The notes beneath the pieces are model-generated. The model did not search any database. It was not told the DNA's origin and saw only the letters and a list, made by a program, of their open reading frames with translations. The translations under genes were made by a program, and so were the position numbers. A DNA stretch of 14,667 nucleotides from Chloroflexota bacterium (lineage in GTDB: Bacteria; Chloroflexota; UBA5177; JANWHV01). Below, piece by piece: positions 1 through 7,982 of the stretch (the first letter of the stretch is position 1; each line of letters opens with the position of its first letter). Location of the stretch: NCBI GenBank assembly GCA_028287725.1, contig JAQBPC010000005.1, forward strand, positions 1 through 14,667, written 5' to 3'.

Positions 1-732
1 CCGGCAGGGGCGACGGTGGCGGTGCTCGGTGGGGACGGCACCCTGAATGAGGTAATTAACGGTCTGGCCGGTAAGGACTGCCTGATTCTCCTGCTACCCT
101 GTGGCTCCGGCAATGACCTTGCACGCGGGCTCCGCATCGTCCGCGATCCGCTTGCGTTGCTCGCCACCACTGCCTGGCGGGAGATTGGCCTCGACCTCGG
201 TGAGGTCGCCGGGCGCCTGTTCGCCAACAACGCCGGGGTGGGCCTCGACGGCGAGGTGTGCCGCCTCATACAGAATTGCGATGAATCCTTCCGCGGGCAA
301 TTGGGCTATGTGCGCGCCTTCCTGTCCTGCGCCCTCAACCTGCGGGCCACTCCCATTCATATCACCTATGACGGCATTGAACAGCGGTACAACGGGTTAC
401 TGCTCACTTTCGCAAACGGCCAATACTACGGGCGGGGCATGAAAATCGCACCGGACGCCAACCCCTGTGACGGCCTGCTCGATGTCTGCGCCGTGCTCGA
501 GCTCGACCGCATTGGGCTGCTGCGGGCCTTCCCACGAGTCTACACCGGGAGCCACATCCGCCACCCCAGCTTCCGCCTCTGGCGTGCCCACACCGTCACG
601 CTCTATGGCGCCCGTCCGCTCAGCATCCACACCGATGGCGAGGTAGTTGGCCGCCTAAGCACCGAACCCTCCAAGCCAACTGTCGTGCGCATCGCCGCGC
701 GCCGCCAGCGGTTCCTGGTGCCCCAGGCCTAA
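1..732 (+). CDS. Diacylglycerol kinase-family lipid kinase, 5'-truncated by window edge
   Basis: The open frame runs in from base 1, so the N-terminus lies outside the window; 243 codons remain of a family usually near 300 residues. The visible part starts inside the catalytic domain. It carries the nucleotide-binding motif GGDGTLNEVINGL near base 30, the LPCGSGNDLARGL motif near base 97 (PxGxxNDxAR of the DAGK/YegS/BmrU family), NNAGVGLDGEVC, and the C-terminal YGRGMKIAPDANPCDGLLDVC and IHTDGE motifs that close the second beta domain. Family members phosphorylate diacylglycerol or related lipids with ATP at the inner membrane face; the exact lipid cannot be read from sequence. The gene ends with TAA at 730-732, only 16 bases from the convergent end of the transglutaminase operon, and no clear hairpin terminator separates them. 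The family assignment is firm; the substrate is open. Confidence 0.92.
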   Translation, partial: PAGATVAVLGGDGTLNEVINGLAGKDCLILLLPCGSGNDLARGLRIVRDPLALLATTAWREIGLDLGEVAGRLFANNAGVGLDGEVCRLIQNCDESFRGQLGYVRAFLSCALNLRATPIHITYDGIEQRYNGLLLTFANGQYYGRGMKIAPDANPCDGLLDVCAVLELDRIGLLRAFPRVYTGSHIRHPSFRLWRAHTVTLYGARPLSIHTDGEVVGRLSTEPSKPTVVRIAARRQRFLVPQA

Positions 733-748
733 GACGAAGCCGACCAAA

Positions 749-1693
749 CTAGTTCGCGTAGTCCGCAGCCGTGAGGCCCACCGATTTGTAGGCCTGCAGC
801 GTGCCGGCATAAGCGGCATGAAAGGTGCCCGACGTAGGCGCCACATCCCGGTAATCGCGACCCACCGCGATCGTCAGGTAGCGAAGCCCGACCTCGCAGC
901 CATTGGATGGATCAAAAGGCCAGACAATGGCCTCGCCCGGTTGCTCATCGTCCGGCAGCAGCACTTCCACCCAGGCGTGCGTGCCGCCCACCCCCAGCAG
1001 GTGGCCGGAGACATAGCGGGCAGGCAGCCCGCACAGCCGGCACAGTGCGATCATCAGATGGGCATAATCCTGGCAGACGCCGCGGCCCGCGGCCAGTGCC
1101 TCCGCCGCCGTGGAGTGAATGTCCGTCACCCCATACTCATAACGCAATGCGTTGTACGTCCATGCCCCGATGCGCTGGGCCAGTACTAGGCCATGCTCCC
1201 CAGTTGACGCCAGATCTTCTGCCGCGTGGCGTACAGCATCGTCGGCAGACGTGAGATGCGAAAGACTGTGTAACCGAGGGTCGGACAATGCCGCGATCGG
1301 CACACGCAGCGCGCCGTGCGCGGGTTGCCGCTCGACCACGATCCAGGCCTCGAAGTCTACCGCTTGGGCGATATATGGAATTCGTAGGCTGATGACCAGG
1401 TTGCCGAACTGATCCTCCCGCTCGTCCTGCTCGGCCGGCGCCACCGAGCTATCCAGGTGAAACATAACCCGCCGCTGGTCGCCGTAGCGTGCCCGTGGCA
1501 CGATCATCAAACGCTGATCGAGGTTCGCGATCGGACCCGGATATTCATAGCGCAGGTGCTGATGCACCAGATATGCCGTGCGCTCCACGCGGGGCCAATC
1601 GACGCCGCCAGGGTCAAGGATATCCAGGCTGGCAAGCGCCGATTTGTCGAGGCTCGTGACCGTTTGATCCTCGGTTTGCGCTGAGTCCGTCAC
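749..1693 (-). CDS. Transglutaminase-like protein, third copy of the operon
   Basis: 314 residues, last gene of the leftward operon. An N-terminal bacterial transglutaminase beta domain (about residues 35-120, YLVHQHLRYEYPGPI) precedes a transglutaminase/protease core. The core has GVCQDYAHLMIALCR with Cys207, THAWVEV with His239 and FDPSNG with Asp261, so the Cys-His-Asp triad is complete. Such proteins may act as thiol peptidases or form or break isopeptide/amide bonds; the substrate is unknown. The GTG start at 1691-1693 overlaps the TGA stop of the preceding gene (1690-1692) as GTGA, which implies translational coupling. A long charged N-terminal leader (residues 1-30) has no signal peptide, so the protein is probably cytoplasmic. 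Confidence 0.92.
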   Translation of the reverse strand: MTDSAQTEDQTVTSLDKSALASLDILDPGGVDWPRVERTAYLVHQHLRYEYPGPIANLDQRLMIVPRARYGDQRRVMFHLDSSVAPAEQDEREDQFGNLVISLRIPYIAQAVDFEAWIVVERQPAHGALRVPIAALSDPRLHSLSHLTSADDAVRHAAEDLASTGEHGLVLAQRIGAWTYNALRYEYGVTDIHSTAAEALAAGRGVCQDYAHLMIALCRLCGLPARYVSGHLLGVGGTHAWVEVLLPDDEQPGEAIVWPFDPSNGCEVGLRYLTIAVGRDYRDVAPTSGTFHAAYAGTLQAYKSVGLTAADYAN

Positions 1694-2529
1694 AGAAGTG
1701 ACCCCACATCCCTACTCTCCGCGGGCGTTGCAACCTCGTCGGCCCACACAATCATCTCTCGTAGCTGGGCGGCGCCGTAGCTTGTAACCATGGCAACGTC
1801 GAGGGCATCGCGCCCACGTCCAATAACGATGTGACCGATGCGCGGCACATTGTTGCGCGGATCGAACGTATACCAGCGTCCGCCCAGGTACACCTCCATC
1901 CAGGCGGCGAAATCCATCGGCGTCACCTCGGCCGGCATCGGGATATCCGGCAGGTAGCCAAAGACATAGCGGGCAGGAATGTTCAGGGCGCGACAGAAGG
2001 TGACGGCCAGGTGCGCGAAGTCGCGGCATACTCCCACGCGTTGGCCATATATGTCGACAGACGTGGTGCGCGGCGTACTGCTGCCGTAGGCGAAACGGAT
2101 GTTGTCGTGTACCCAATCGCAGATCGCCTGCACTCGGGCCCAGCCCGGATCCGTGCTGCCGAAGAGTTCCCATGCCACGTCGCCCAGCTCATCGGAAAGG
2201 CAGTAGCGGCTCGGCAGCGTGAAATGCAGGGCGTCGTCGGGCAGGGCTTCCACCGGCAGTTGCAGTGCCTCCGGCGCGAAGTCATCAACCTCGCCGCTGA
2301 TCTCGACCGTCGCATCGTACTGAATCTGCAGATCCCCAACCGGGATTGTCAGCCGCGTGCAAGCATTGTCGTAGATGTCCCGGAATGCGTGCAACGGCAC
2401 AGTCGGCGCCACCTGCCACGCAGACTCCAGAACGCGCGTCATCTCATCGCTGCGCGGCTGGACCTGAAGCACGGCAGGTGTTGCCCACGTTGCGTTGTAC
2501 TGTAGCCGGCATCCAACATGTACGCGCAT
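1690..2529 (-). CDS. Transglutaminase-like protein lacking the usual catalytic His, second copy
   Basis: 279 residues from the chosen ATG at 2527-2529. That start has AGAAGG at 2539-2544, nine bases upstream; the two ATGs further upstream (2535, 2538) sit too close to this site. It has the N-terminal bacterial transglutaminase domain (MRVHVGCRLQYNA) and a core with GVCRDFAHLAVTFCR (catalytic Cys168) and WYTFDPRNNVPRIG (Asp223). Where the two sister proteins read HAW, this one reads AAW (Ala208 in MDFAAWMEVYLGGRW), so the triad is Cys-Ala-Asp. Either another His serves, or this copy binds rather than cleaves or transfers. I recall related proteins with a similar DFxAW segment, so this may be a subfamily trait rather than decay. 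Its stop overlaps the next start; 72 bases separate it from the gene upstream. Confidence 0.9.
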   Translation of the reverse strand: MRVHVGCRLQYNATWATPAVLQVQPRSDEMTRVLESAWQVAPTVPLHAFRDIYDNACTRLTIPVGDLQIQYDATVEISGEVDDFAPEALQLPVEALPDDALHFTLPSRYCLSDELGDVAWELFGSTDPGWARVQAICDWVHDNIRFAYGSSTPRTTSVDIYGQRVGVCRDFAHLAVTFCRALNIPARYVFGYLPDIPMPAEVTPMDFAAWMEVYLGGRWYTFDPRNNVPRIGHIVIGRGRDALDVAMVTSYGAAQLREMIVWADEVATPAESRDVGSLL

Positions 2530-2538
2530 AGACATCAT

Positions 2539-2544
2539 CCTTCT
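2539..2544 (-). promoter_or_regulatory. Ribosome binding site deciding the start at 2529
   Basis: AGAAGG on the minus strand, nine bases before the ATG at 2527-2529. The upstream ATGs at 2533-2535 and 2536-2538 would have spacings of only three and zero bases, so they are unlikely starts. Confidence 0.55.
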
Positions 2545-2601
2545 TGGGTCAAGTGCCCTGGCACCTGGGTTATCGAGAGTGTGCTTTGGAGTGCGCCAAG
2601 G

Positions 2602-3462
2602 TCAAGCGAGAACTGGGCCGGAATGAATAGTGGCATCGATTCGTTTCGTGGTAACCGACACCTCAACTTGCTCCTCGGCCAGGCCACGGTGAATGCCTCG
2701 TGTCGGGGGCACGTCGGTGTAATCTCTTCCTATCCCTACTCTAACATGGCTATCGGCGGCAACGAGGTTGTTTGTTGGGTCAAAGCCAAGCCACCCCAGG
2801 TCAGGCAGCCACACTTCGCACCACGCGTGTGACGCCTCAGTGCCCCGATTCTCGTGTCCAGAGCTCCTCACCAGATAACCGCTCACATAGCGCGCCGGCA
2901 GTTTCATGTGCCGGCATGCGGCAATCATCAGGTGGGCGAAATCCTGGCAAACTCCTTGTTTCAGCTGGAGCACATCCGACACCGTGGATGAAACGGTGGT
3001 CGCGTCAGGTTGGTATTCAAAGTCAGTGTGGATTGCCAGCATTAACGCCATGAGAGACCCTAGCACATCCTCGGACGACGGAGTGAACTCGCGACCAAGC
3101 TGCTCCACGCCGGGTCCGGCATCGACTGGGCCGCGAAACTGTAAGTAGGGCCAGGCATCGACGGCTTCAAGCGGCGCCGGCCCGTGCGCCGGCCGCTCGA
3201 ACGGGTTGGCCAGCAGTGTCTGTACCCGCGACCGGGTCTTGAGCGTGAGGGTGTCGTGAGCGTCCAGCACATTGCAACAATACACCAGGTTCTGGAACCC
3301 ATCGGTAAACGAGAAGGTCCTGCTGGCTGGATCCACGAGTAGCTCGAACTCGAGAACGCGTTGATGCACGTCCGACAGCGGCGCCAGCCGGATCTCCATG
3401 GTGCTTTCCACCACGGGGGCATCGTAGGTAAAGCGGGTTATGTGGATAGTTTCAATGATCAT
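2602..3462 (-). CDS. Transglutaminase-like protein, first copy of the operon
   Basis: 286 residues. It begins directly with the N-terminal beta domain (MIIETIHITRFTYDAPV), followed by the transglutaminase core: GVCQDFAHLMIAACRHMKLPARY with Cys172, ASHAWCEVWLP with His212 and LGFDPTNN with Asp228, a complete triad. No signal peptide or membrane segment is seen. It starts 18 bases after the stop of the alpha-E gene and is clearly part of the same transcription unit. In many bacteria a protein of exactly this type accompanies the circularly permuted ATP-grasp and alpha-E proteins, and it is predicted to process or transfer the peptide product. The fold is firm; the reaction is inference. Confidence 0.93.
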   Translation of the reverse strand: MIIETIHITRFTYDAPVVESTMEIRLAPLSDVHQRVLEFELLVDPASRTFSFTDGFQNLVYCCNVLDAHDTLTLKTRSRVQTLLANPFERPAHGPAPLEAVDAWPYLQFRGPVDAGPGVEQLGREFTPSSEDVLGSLMALMLAIHTDFEYQPDATTVSSTVSDVLQLKQGVCQDFAHLMIAACRHMKLPARYVSGYLVRSSGHENRGTEASHAWCEVWLPDLGWLGFDPTNNLVAADSHVRVGIGRDYTDVPPTRGIHRGLAEEQVEVSVTTKRIDATIHSGPVLA

Positions 3463-3480
3463 CGGATGCAGACTCTATCG

Positions 3481-4491
3481 CTATTGCTGATCCACTGCCG
3501 CCTGCGCCGCTTGCGCTGCGAGGTTCGAGAAAGCCGGCCGCAGCTGGCCGTACAGGTAGAGCCGGTGTACGTTATCTCCCACGCGATTGATCTGCTGCTG
3601 AACGCCATCTAGAAATCCATGCATATCGGCAAGCACGTCATCAATATTGGCAAACTCCAGTTGAGCCCGGAGCAGGCCAAGACTACGGTCCGCGGCACTA
3701 TCGGACCGCCGCGACTGGTTGCCGGCGATTTCTTTCAAGGCGTTCCACGCTTCGTCGATGCAAAACATGACCGACCGCGGAAACGCCGGATTGAGTAACA
3801 AGAACCGCGCCACCCCACGTGACTCGATTCTCGCGCTGTCCTGACTCCTGCGGAATGCCTCATAGGCACTGCAAGACTTCAGCACCGCGATCCATTGGAC
3901 GGCGTCGACCGAGTCCCCGCCCATGGGCGACACGAGCAGCCGATATTTTATATCCAGAATCCGTGTGACGCTATCCGCGCGCTCCAAACACTTGCCAAGC
4001 TGAATGAAGTGCCAGCCGTCGTCGCGCGTCATGGTCGCATCGGTCGTCCCTTGAAACTGCAGCGATCCAAACTGCACCTGGCGGTAGAACTCGTAGGGAT
4101 CGGCCTCCCACGAGGCGAATGCGCCGGACCCGGTCAGTTGCAGGTACATGGAATTAATCTGCTCCCACATCTCCCTGGAGATGCTCTCTCGGATTCCCTG
4201 CGCATTCTTGCGCGCGTTCCGTAGCGCGGTGGCGATAGAGTTGGGGTTGCGGGCATCAAAAGTCATGAACTGCATCACGGTATCGGGGGTGATCTCGGGG
4301 TATATTTCGTTGAACTGCATTCTTGTCTGAGGAGCGAGGTCGACCAGGGGCTCCCAGGCGGCCGTATGGTTGCCGCTGACCCCGGCATCCAACATCAGAC
4401 GAAAATTCACGTCGATAATACGCGCCATGTTCTCCGCGCGCTCAACGTAGCGGCTCATCCAAAGCAAGCTCTCGGCGACACGGCTTAACAT
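3481..4491 (-). CDS. Alpha-E domain protein (DUF403 family)
   Basis: 336 residues from the ATG at 4489-4491. The open frame continues upstream to 4737, but that part lies inside the ATP-grasp gene in another frame and is Arg-rich nonsense; the family's canonical N-terminus MLSRVAESLLWMSRYVERAE fixes the start. The mostly helical protein has the second signature GWHFIQLGKCLERAD at residues 159-173. Alpha-E proteins have no assigned biochemistry. They occur next to, or fused with, circularly permuted ATP-grasp amidoligases and transglutaminases, and are predicted partners in making or attaching a short peptide (comparative genomics of amidoligases by Iyer and colleagues). The start overlaps the amidoligase stop by seven bases (4485-4491), so translation is probably coupled. 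Confidence 0.93.
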   Translation of the reverse strand: MLSRVAESLLWMSRYVERAENMARIIDVNFRLMLDAGVSGNHTAAWEPLVDLAPQTRMQFNEIYPEITPDTVMQFMTFDARNPNSIATALRNARKNAQGIRESISREMWEQINSMYLQLTGSGAFASWEADPYEFYRQVQFGSLQFQGTTDATMTRDDGWHFIQLGKCLERADSVTRILDIKYRLLVSPMGGDSVDAVQWIAVLKSCSAYEAFRRSQDSARIESRGVARFLLLNPAFPRSVMFCIDEAWNALKEIAGNQSRRSDSAADRSLGLLRAQLEFANIDDVLADMHGFLDGVQQQINRVGDNVHRLYLYGQLRPAFSNLAAQAAQAAVDQQ

Positions 4492-5963
4492 TGGCTCGTG
4501 CCGTCCCCGGCGAGCACCCATGTGTCTTTGCTGCCGCCGCCCTGCGATGAATTTACGACGAGAGAGCCTGACCGCAACGCCACGCGAGTGAGCCCGCCGG
4601 GCAGCACGGTGATGTCCCTGCCGTACAGGACAAACGGCCGAAGATCGACGTGCCTGCCCGCCATGCCGTCGCCCACAAACGTCGGATGGGTGGACAGCTG
4701 TATCGTCGGCTGCGCAATGTACCCGTGTGGATTGCATCGGATCCGCTCTCGGAATTCCGACCGCTCTGCCGAGGTTGCATGCGGACCGATCAACATCCCA
4801 TAGCCCCCTGATTGATCGACTGCCTTTACCACCAATTCCGCGAGATGCTCGAGAATGTACGCACGATCGTCAATGCTGCCGGCCATGTACGTGGGCACGT
4901 TGGCCAGGATTGGCTCTTCGCCAAGATAGTACTTAATCATTGCCGGCACGTAATGATAGACGGCCTTGTTGTCTGCCACCCCAACGCCAATGCCGTTTGC
5001 CAGCCCAACTCCGCCTAATCGGAAGACGCCAACCAGTCCCGCGACTCCCAGGGCCGAATCGGCGCGAAAGCTTACAGGATCCAAAAAGTCATCGTCGATG
5101 CGCCTGTAGATTACATCGACGCGCCGAAGGCCCCTGGTCGTTCGCATGTGCACGAGCCCACCGTCGACGACGAGATCCTGGCCTTCGACAAGTTGCACAC
5201 CCATCTGCCCCGCGAGAAACGAATGCTCGAAGTACGCCGAGTTATTGATGCCCGGCGTCAGTACCACGATGACGGGCTCCCGGCCACGCTTGGGCGCGAT
5301 ATCGTCCAGTACTTCACGCAGCCTCTGCGGATAGTCGTTGACAGGCCGAACGTCGTACTGGTCGAACACGTTCGGCAAAACGTGCTTCATCACGCGCCGG
5401 TTTTCCAGCACGTAGGAGACCCCGGACGGGCAGCGAACGTTATCCTCGAGCACCGTGTACGAACCGTCGGTATCGCGGATCAGGTCAATCCCCGAGATGT
5501 GCAGATAGACGTCATTCGGCACCTTGATACCACGCAGCTCAGGGCGGTAGCCCGCTGTCCCAAACACGAGATCGAGCGGAACCACGCTCTGCCTCAGGAT
5601 GCGCTGTTCGTGATACACATCGTGGACAAAGAGATTTAAAGCATGGACGCGCTGTTTGAGGCCCGCTTCAAGTCGTGACCATTCTTGCGCGTCAATAATC
5701 CGGGGCACCAGATCCACGGGGAATGGCCGCTCAAGGCCTAGCTCGTCTCGGTAATCGTTAAAGGTAATACCCTGGCGAAGGTATGCCAGATCCGCCGCTT
5801 GCTGGCGCTGATGGAATTCGGACGTGGCCATGCCCGCCAAGTGCTCGTGCAGCCTTTTATAGTGCGGCCGCGGCCGCATGGGCGCGCTGAACATCTCGTC
5901 AAAGGCGGCGCCGATGCGGTAGCCGTCAAAGAGCGCGGTTGGCCGGCCAGCAGTGTGGCTCAT
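4485..5963 (-). CDS. Circularly permuted ATP-grasp amidoligase (DUF404/DUF407 type)
   Basis: 492 residues from the ATG at 5961-5963. Family motifs in order: FDEMF (about 21-25); VLEDNVRCPSGVSYV (171-185); LTPGINNSAYFEHSFLAGQ (235-253); YRRIDDDFLDP (286-296); NGIGVGVADNKAVYHY (323-338); KAVDQSGGYGM (380-390); RHVDLRPFVLYG (437-448); and a C-terminal VALRSGSLVVNSSQGGGSKD segment (461-480). ATP-grasp amidoligases use ATP to activate a carboxylate and join it to an amine, so this enzyme probably makes a peptide bond on a small molecule or protein. It is the first gene of the operon. Neither candidate start (GTG 5996, ATG 5993, ATG 5963) has a good ribosome site. I favour 5963 from family length and because a TACACT box six bases upstream would give a leaderless message. 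Confidence 0.93.
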   Translation of the reverse strand: MSHTAGRPTALFDGYRIGAAFDEMFSAPMRPRPHYKRLHEHLAGMATSEFHQRQQAADLAYLRQGITFNDYRDELGLERPFPVDLVPRIIDAQEWSRLEAGLKQRVHALNLFVHDVYHEQRILRQSVVPLDLVFGTAGYRPELRGIKVPNDVYLHISGIDLIRDTDGSYTVLEDNVRCPSGVSYVLENRRVMKHVLPNVFDQYDVRPVNDYPQRLREVLDDIAPKRGREPVIVVLTPGINNSAYFEHSFLAGQMGVQLVEGQDLVVDGGLVHMRTTRGLRRVDVIYRRIDDDFLDPVSFRADSALGVAGLVGVFRLGGVGLANGIGVGVADNKAVYHYVPAMIKYYLGEEPILANVPTYMAGSIDDRAYILEHLAELVVKAVDQSGGYGMLIGPHATSAERSEFRERIRCNPHGYIAQPTIQLSTHPTFVGDGMAGRHVDLRPFVLYGRDITVLPGGLTRVALRSGSLVVNSSQGGGSKDTWVLAGDGTSQC

Positions 5964-6027
5964 TGCACTAGTGTACAAAAAGTCGCCGGCCATCACATTG
6001 CTGCATGGATACCGCCATTCTCAACAC

Positions 6028-6037
6028 GATCATGATC
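6028..6037. repeat. Perfect 10-base palindrome GATCATGATC
   Basis: Self-complementary decamer lying 65 bases upstream of the favoured amidoligase start, in the region where its promoter should be. Possible operator or Dam-like methylation sites (two GATC); function inferred from position only. Confidence 0.3.
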
Positions 6038-6131
6038 ACCGCCAAGCCTGAATTGCACATGACCAGGCGGGAATACTAGAGAGCCTGTTGCGAAAACCAG
6101 CGATACGCCCACGTCGGCGATCCAGCGCGCT

Positions 6132-6145
6132 ACCTAGCTCTAGGT
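6132..6145. repeat. Inverted repeat ACCTAG-CT-CTAGGT
   Basis: Perfect 6-base arms around a CT centre, about 170 bases upstream of the amidoligase operon. It contains two CTAG tetramers, a word that is rare in many bacterial genomes. It could be a protein-binding site; no regulator is encoded next to it. Confidence 0.3.
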
Positions 6146-6469
6146 GGGCGGCTGGTCTGGCCAGATTTGGTCTATTGGATGGCGTTGTATAGGACTTGGG
6201 CCTCGGCCACGTCAATGTGTGCCGAGCAACGTACAGCGGGGCCGCCCGCGCCTGAACGGCGCCGGAGAACATCAGCCCGATCGCCTCGCGCCACCGGCAA
6301 GGACGCCGCCGGGCGTTGCGCTAGGCGAGTGACCAACTCCGGTATCCGGTCCGTTCTCGCACTTCGGTGCATTGGCGCCGGTCACCCCTGCGTCGTGGAT
6401 GAATGCGCTCGCGACTTACCCGACAGCGCTTCGCCGACCCTGGCGATCGCCGCGGTGATATTCGAATTC

Positions 6470-6667
6470 TTAGCCGGCACTCGGCGAGGGTTTACCGCTG
6501 TTGCCTTCTTCGGCCCTCTTGGCACGCTCGGCCATGTCTCGTTCCGCTGCCGCTTTCTGGCGGCGGCGACGAATGCGAAGCAGGGCCACAGCGCCCAGCC
6601 CGACTGCCAAAACCTCGTTCACGCCGACGGGTGACTTTCCGCCGGCACTCTCCACGTACCTGCTCAT
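6470..6667 (-). CDS. Small single-pass membrane protein, 65 residues
   Basis: The frame is open to 6685, but the ATG at 6665-6667 is preceded by AAGGAG (6675-6680) at seven bases, so I start there. The protein has a short polar N-terminus (MSRYVESAGGKSPVG), one hydrophobic segment at about residues 16-32 (VNEVLAVGLGAVALL), a basic anchor RIRRRRQK, and a hydrophilic charged tail rich in Ala, Glu, Lys and Arg. By the positive-inside rule the tail faces the cytoplasm. I do not recognise the family. It lies 79 bases downstream of the flippase-like gene on the same strand with no obvious terminator between, so the two may be cotranscribed and it could be an accessory subunit. The good ribosome site and sensible topology are the reasons to call it. 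Confidence 0.6.
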   Translation of the reverse strand: MSRYVESAGGKSPVGVNEVLAVGLGAVALLRIRRRRQKAAAERDMAERAKRAEEGNSGKPSPSAG

Positions 6668-6674
6668 CGGTCCG

Positions 6675-6680
6675 CTCCTT
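6675..6680 (-). promoter_or_regulatory. Ribosome binding site of the small membrane protein
   Basis: AAGGAG on the minus strand, seven bases before the ATG at 6665-6667. It selects this start over the upstream in-frame ATG at 6683-6685 and is the strongest argument that the small frame is a gene. Confidence 0.65.
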
Positions 6681-6746
6681 TCCAAGGATGACCTTTCGGC
6701 ATCATCTGGTCATGGTAACGGGAAACGCACTATTCCAGCACCACAA

Positions 6747-7868
6747 TTACTCGGACTCGACCGCGACTACTTCCAGAAGCGGGGTGGAAAGCCGTGTCGA
6801 TAGCCGGGCCAGTGAGTGCGCTAGTGGGCCGTCTGCAAACAGCATAGCAAGCACGGCTGTACCACGTAAGTACTGCTTGATGAGGAGACGCTCCAGCCCG
6901 GACGCCACGACCAGCAATAGTGCAAGCTTGGTAAGCGGGTCCAGGGCGCGCACGGTGATGGCCGCGGCCGTGCAGGAGGCGACCGGCATGCCCGTCGTAT
7001 GGGCCAGCAGCGCGATCAGCGCGCCATCGCGCACCCCAACTCCAGATGGAACAAAGAAGGCCAGCGACCCAAATATCGTCGCGAGTACCGTGGCGCCGAC
7101 AACATCGGTGAGATTCGGCGCGGATCCTGTGCCAAACGCGATGAGCAGCGCGTAGAGTGCGAGCGTGCCGGCAAACCAGGACGCGGCCGACCACGGTATC
7201 AGCGCCAGCGCATGTCGGTTCCGCAGCGAATGCCCGGCCGCCACGTCGCCAGTAGTCGCGAGCTGTGGCCGCCGTTTCAGCAAACGGCGGATCAGATTGC
7301 TACCAACCTCCGGCGTCGCCGTAAGCATTTTGAGGCTCACCAGCATGCCGATACAAAGGGCCACCACCACGGCTACCGCTACCACCATATCATGCTGACC
7401 GAGCAGCGGCAGGGCAGTGTTCATGCCGCCGCGCGAGATGAGTAGCAGTCCGACCGGCGCCCAAGCTAAATTGCCGCACATGCCGAGTGCATTCGCAATC
7501 AGGGTCACGACGACCGCCCGAGCTGGACACACGCCGTGCCGCCGTAGACTCACGGCGCAGCCTACTGCCGACCCGGCAGTGTTAACGATATACCCGGCAA
7601 GGCCGGCGCTGGCGTACGCTCCAAGTCCCGCGCCTACCGGGACGTTGTAGCCCATCTTGATGAGCAGCCTCCACCAGATAACACCGCTCATCAGCATCGA
7701 CACCGTGCTCAAGCCCAGCACGATCAGGACTGCTTCGGGCCGCAATCGACCAAATGCATCAAGGACTTGCAAGGCTTGAGTTTGCACAAACCCACTGCGG
7801 ATGACCAGCACGCCGGCGATCACGCCAAGACACATGAGTGTCGCTCGCCGAACCAACGCCATTACCAT
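6747..7868 (-). CDS. Lysylphosphatidylglycerol synthase TM-region / UPF0104-type flippase-like membrane protein
   Basis: 373 residues, strongly hydrophobic with about eight membrane segments (near 8-24, 45-66, 79-100, 118-144, 160-178, 222-246, 256-273 and 310-324). The motif FFVPSGVGVRDGALIALL at residues 271-288 is the signature of the MprF N-terminal/UPF0104/AglD-like family (PSGxGxREG). There is no C-terminal aminoacyl-transferase domain, so it is not a full lysyl-PG synthase. Family members move lipids or lipid-linked intermediates across the membrane; the cargo here is unknown. AGAAGGA at 7875-7881 stands six bases before the ATG (7866-7868), fixing the start. It faces away from the helicase gene, sharing the 410-base intergenic region with it, and precedes the 65-residue membrane protein gene. 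Confidence 0.85.
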   Translation of the reverse strand: MVMALVRRATLMCLGVIAGVLVIRSGFVQTQALQVLDAFGRLRPEAVLIVLGLSTVSMLMSGVIWWRLLIKMGYNVPVGAGLGAYASAGLAGYIVNTAGSAVGCAVSLRRHGVCPARAVVVTLIANALGMCGNLAWAPVGLLLISRGGMNTALPLLGQHDMVVAVAVVVALCIGMLVSLKMLTATPEVGSNLIRRLLKRRPQLATTGDVAAGHSLRNRHALALIPWSAASWFAGTLALYALLIAFGTGSAPNLTDVVGATVLATIFGSLAFFVPSGVGVRDGALIALLAHTTGMPVASCTAAAITVRALDPLTKLALLLVVASGLERLLIKQYLRGTAVLAMLFADGPLAHSLARLSTRLSTPLLEVVAVESE

Positions 7869-7982
7869 TGGATGTCCTTCTAACCTGATGCGCTCCGCTG
7901 GCCGGGGAGCTTCGGGGAATCTCGGATGCAGTGAGGGGTGCTGTTCAGGACCTTAACGTATCAGTCTGCTTGTGAATCTATG

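Larger units (their letters stand above)
5964..6469. other. Intergenic stretch with no convincing gene
   Basis: About 500 bases upstream of the amidoligase operon and downstream of the small membrane protein gene. Reading both strands, I see only short open frames with mixed codon use, for example a 66-codon leftward frame at 6172-6372 and a long rightward frame through 6167-6634 that runs antisense into the membrane protein gene. None resembles a known protein. The region holds two perfect short palindromes, GATCATGATC at 6028-6037 and ACCTAG-CT-CTAGGT at 6132-6145, and must contain the operon's promoter, but no strong -35/-10 pair is evident. A decayed gene is possible but not demonstrable. 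Confidence 0.5.

Noticed and set aside
4492..4737. N-terminal extension of the alpha-E protein by 82 residues
   Set aside because: It lies within the ATP-grasp coding sequence in another frame, is Arg/His-rich and unlike the family, whose N-terminus starts at MLSRVAES (4491).
6172..6372. 66-codon leftward frame in the gene-free stretch
   Set aside because: No ribosome site and no recognisable motif; codon third positions only mildly biased. A decayed gene fragment cannot be excluded.
6167..6634. 155-codon rightward frame
   Set aside because: Antisense to the small membrane protein at its end, no ribosome site, Arg/Ala/Ser/Pro-rich composition of a shadow frame.
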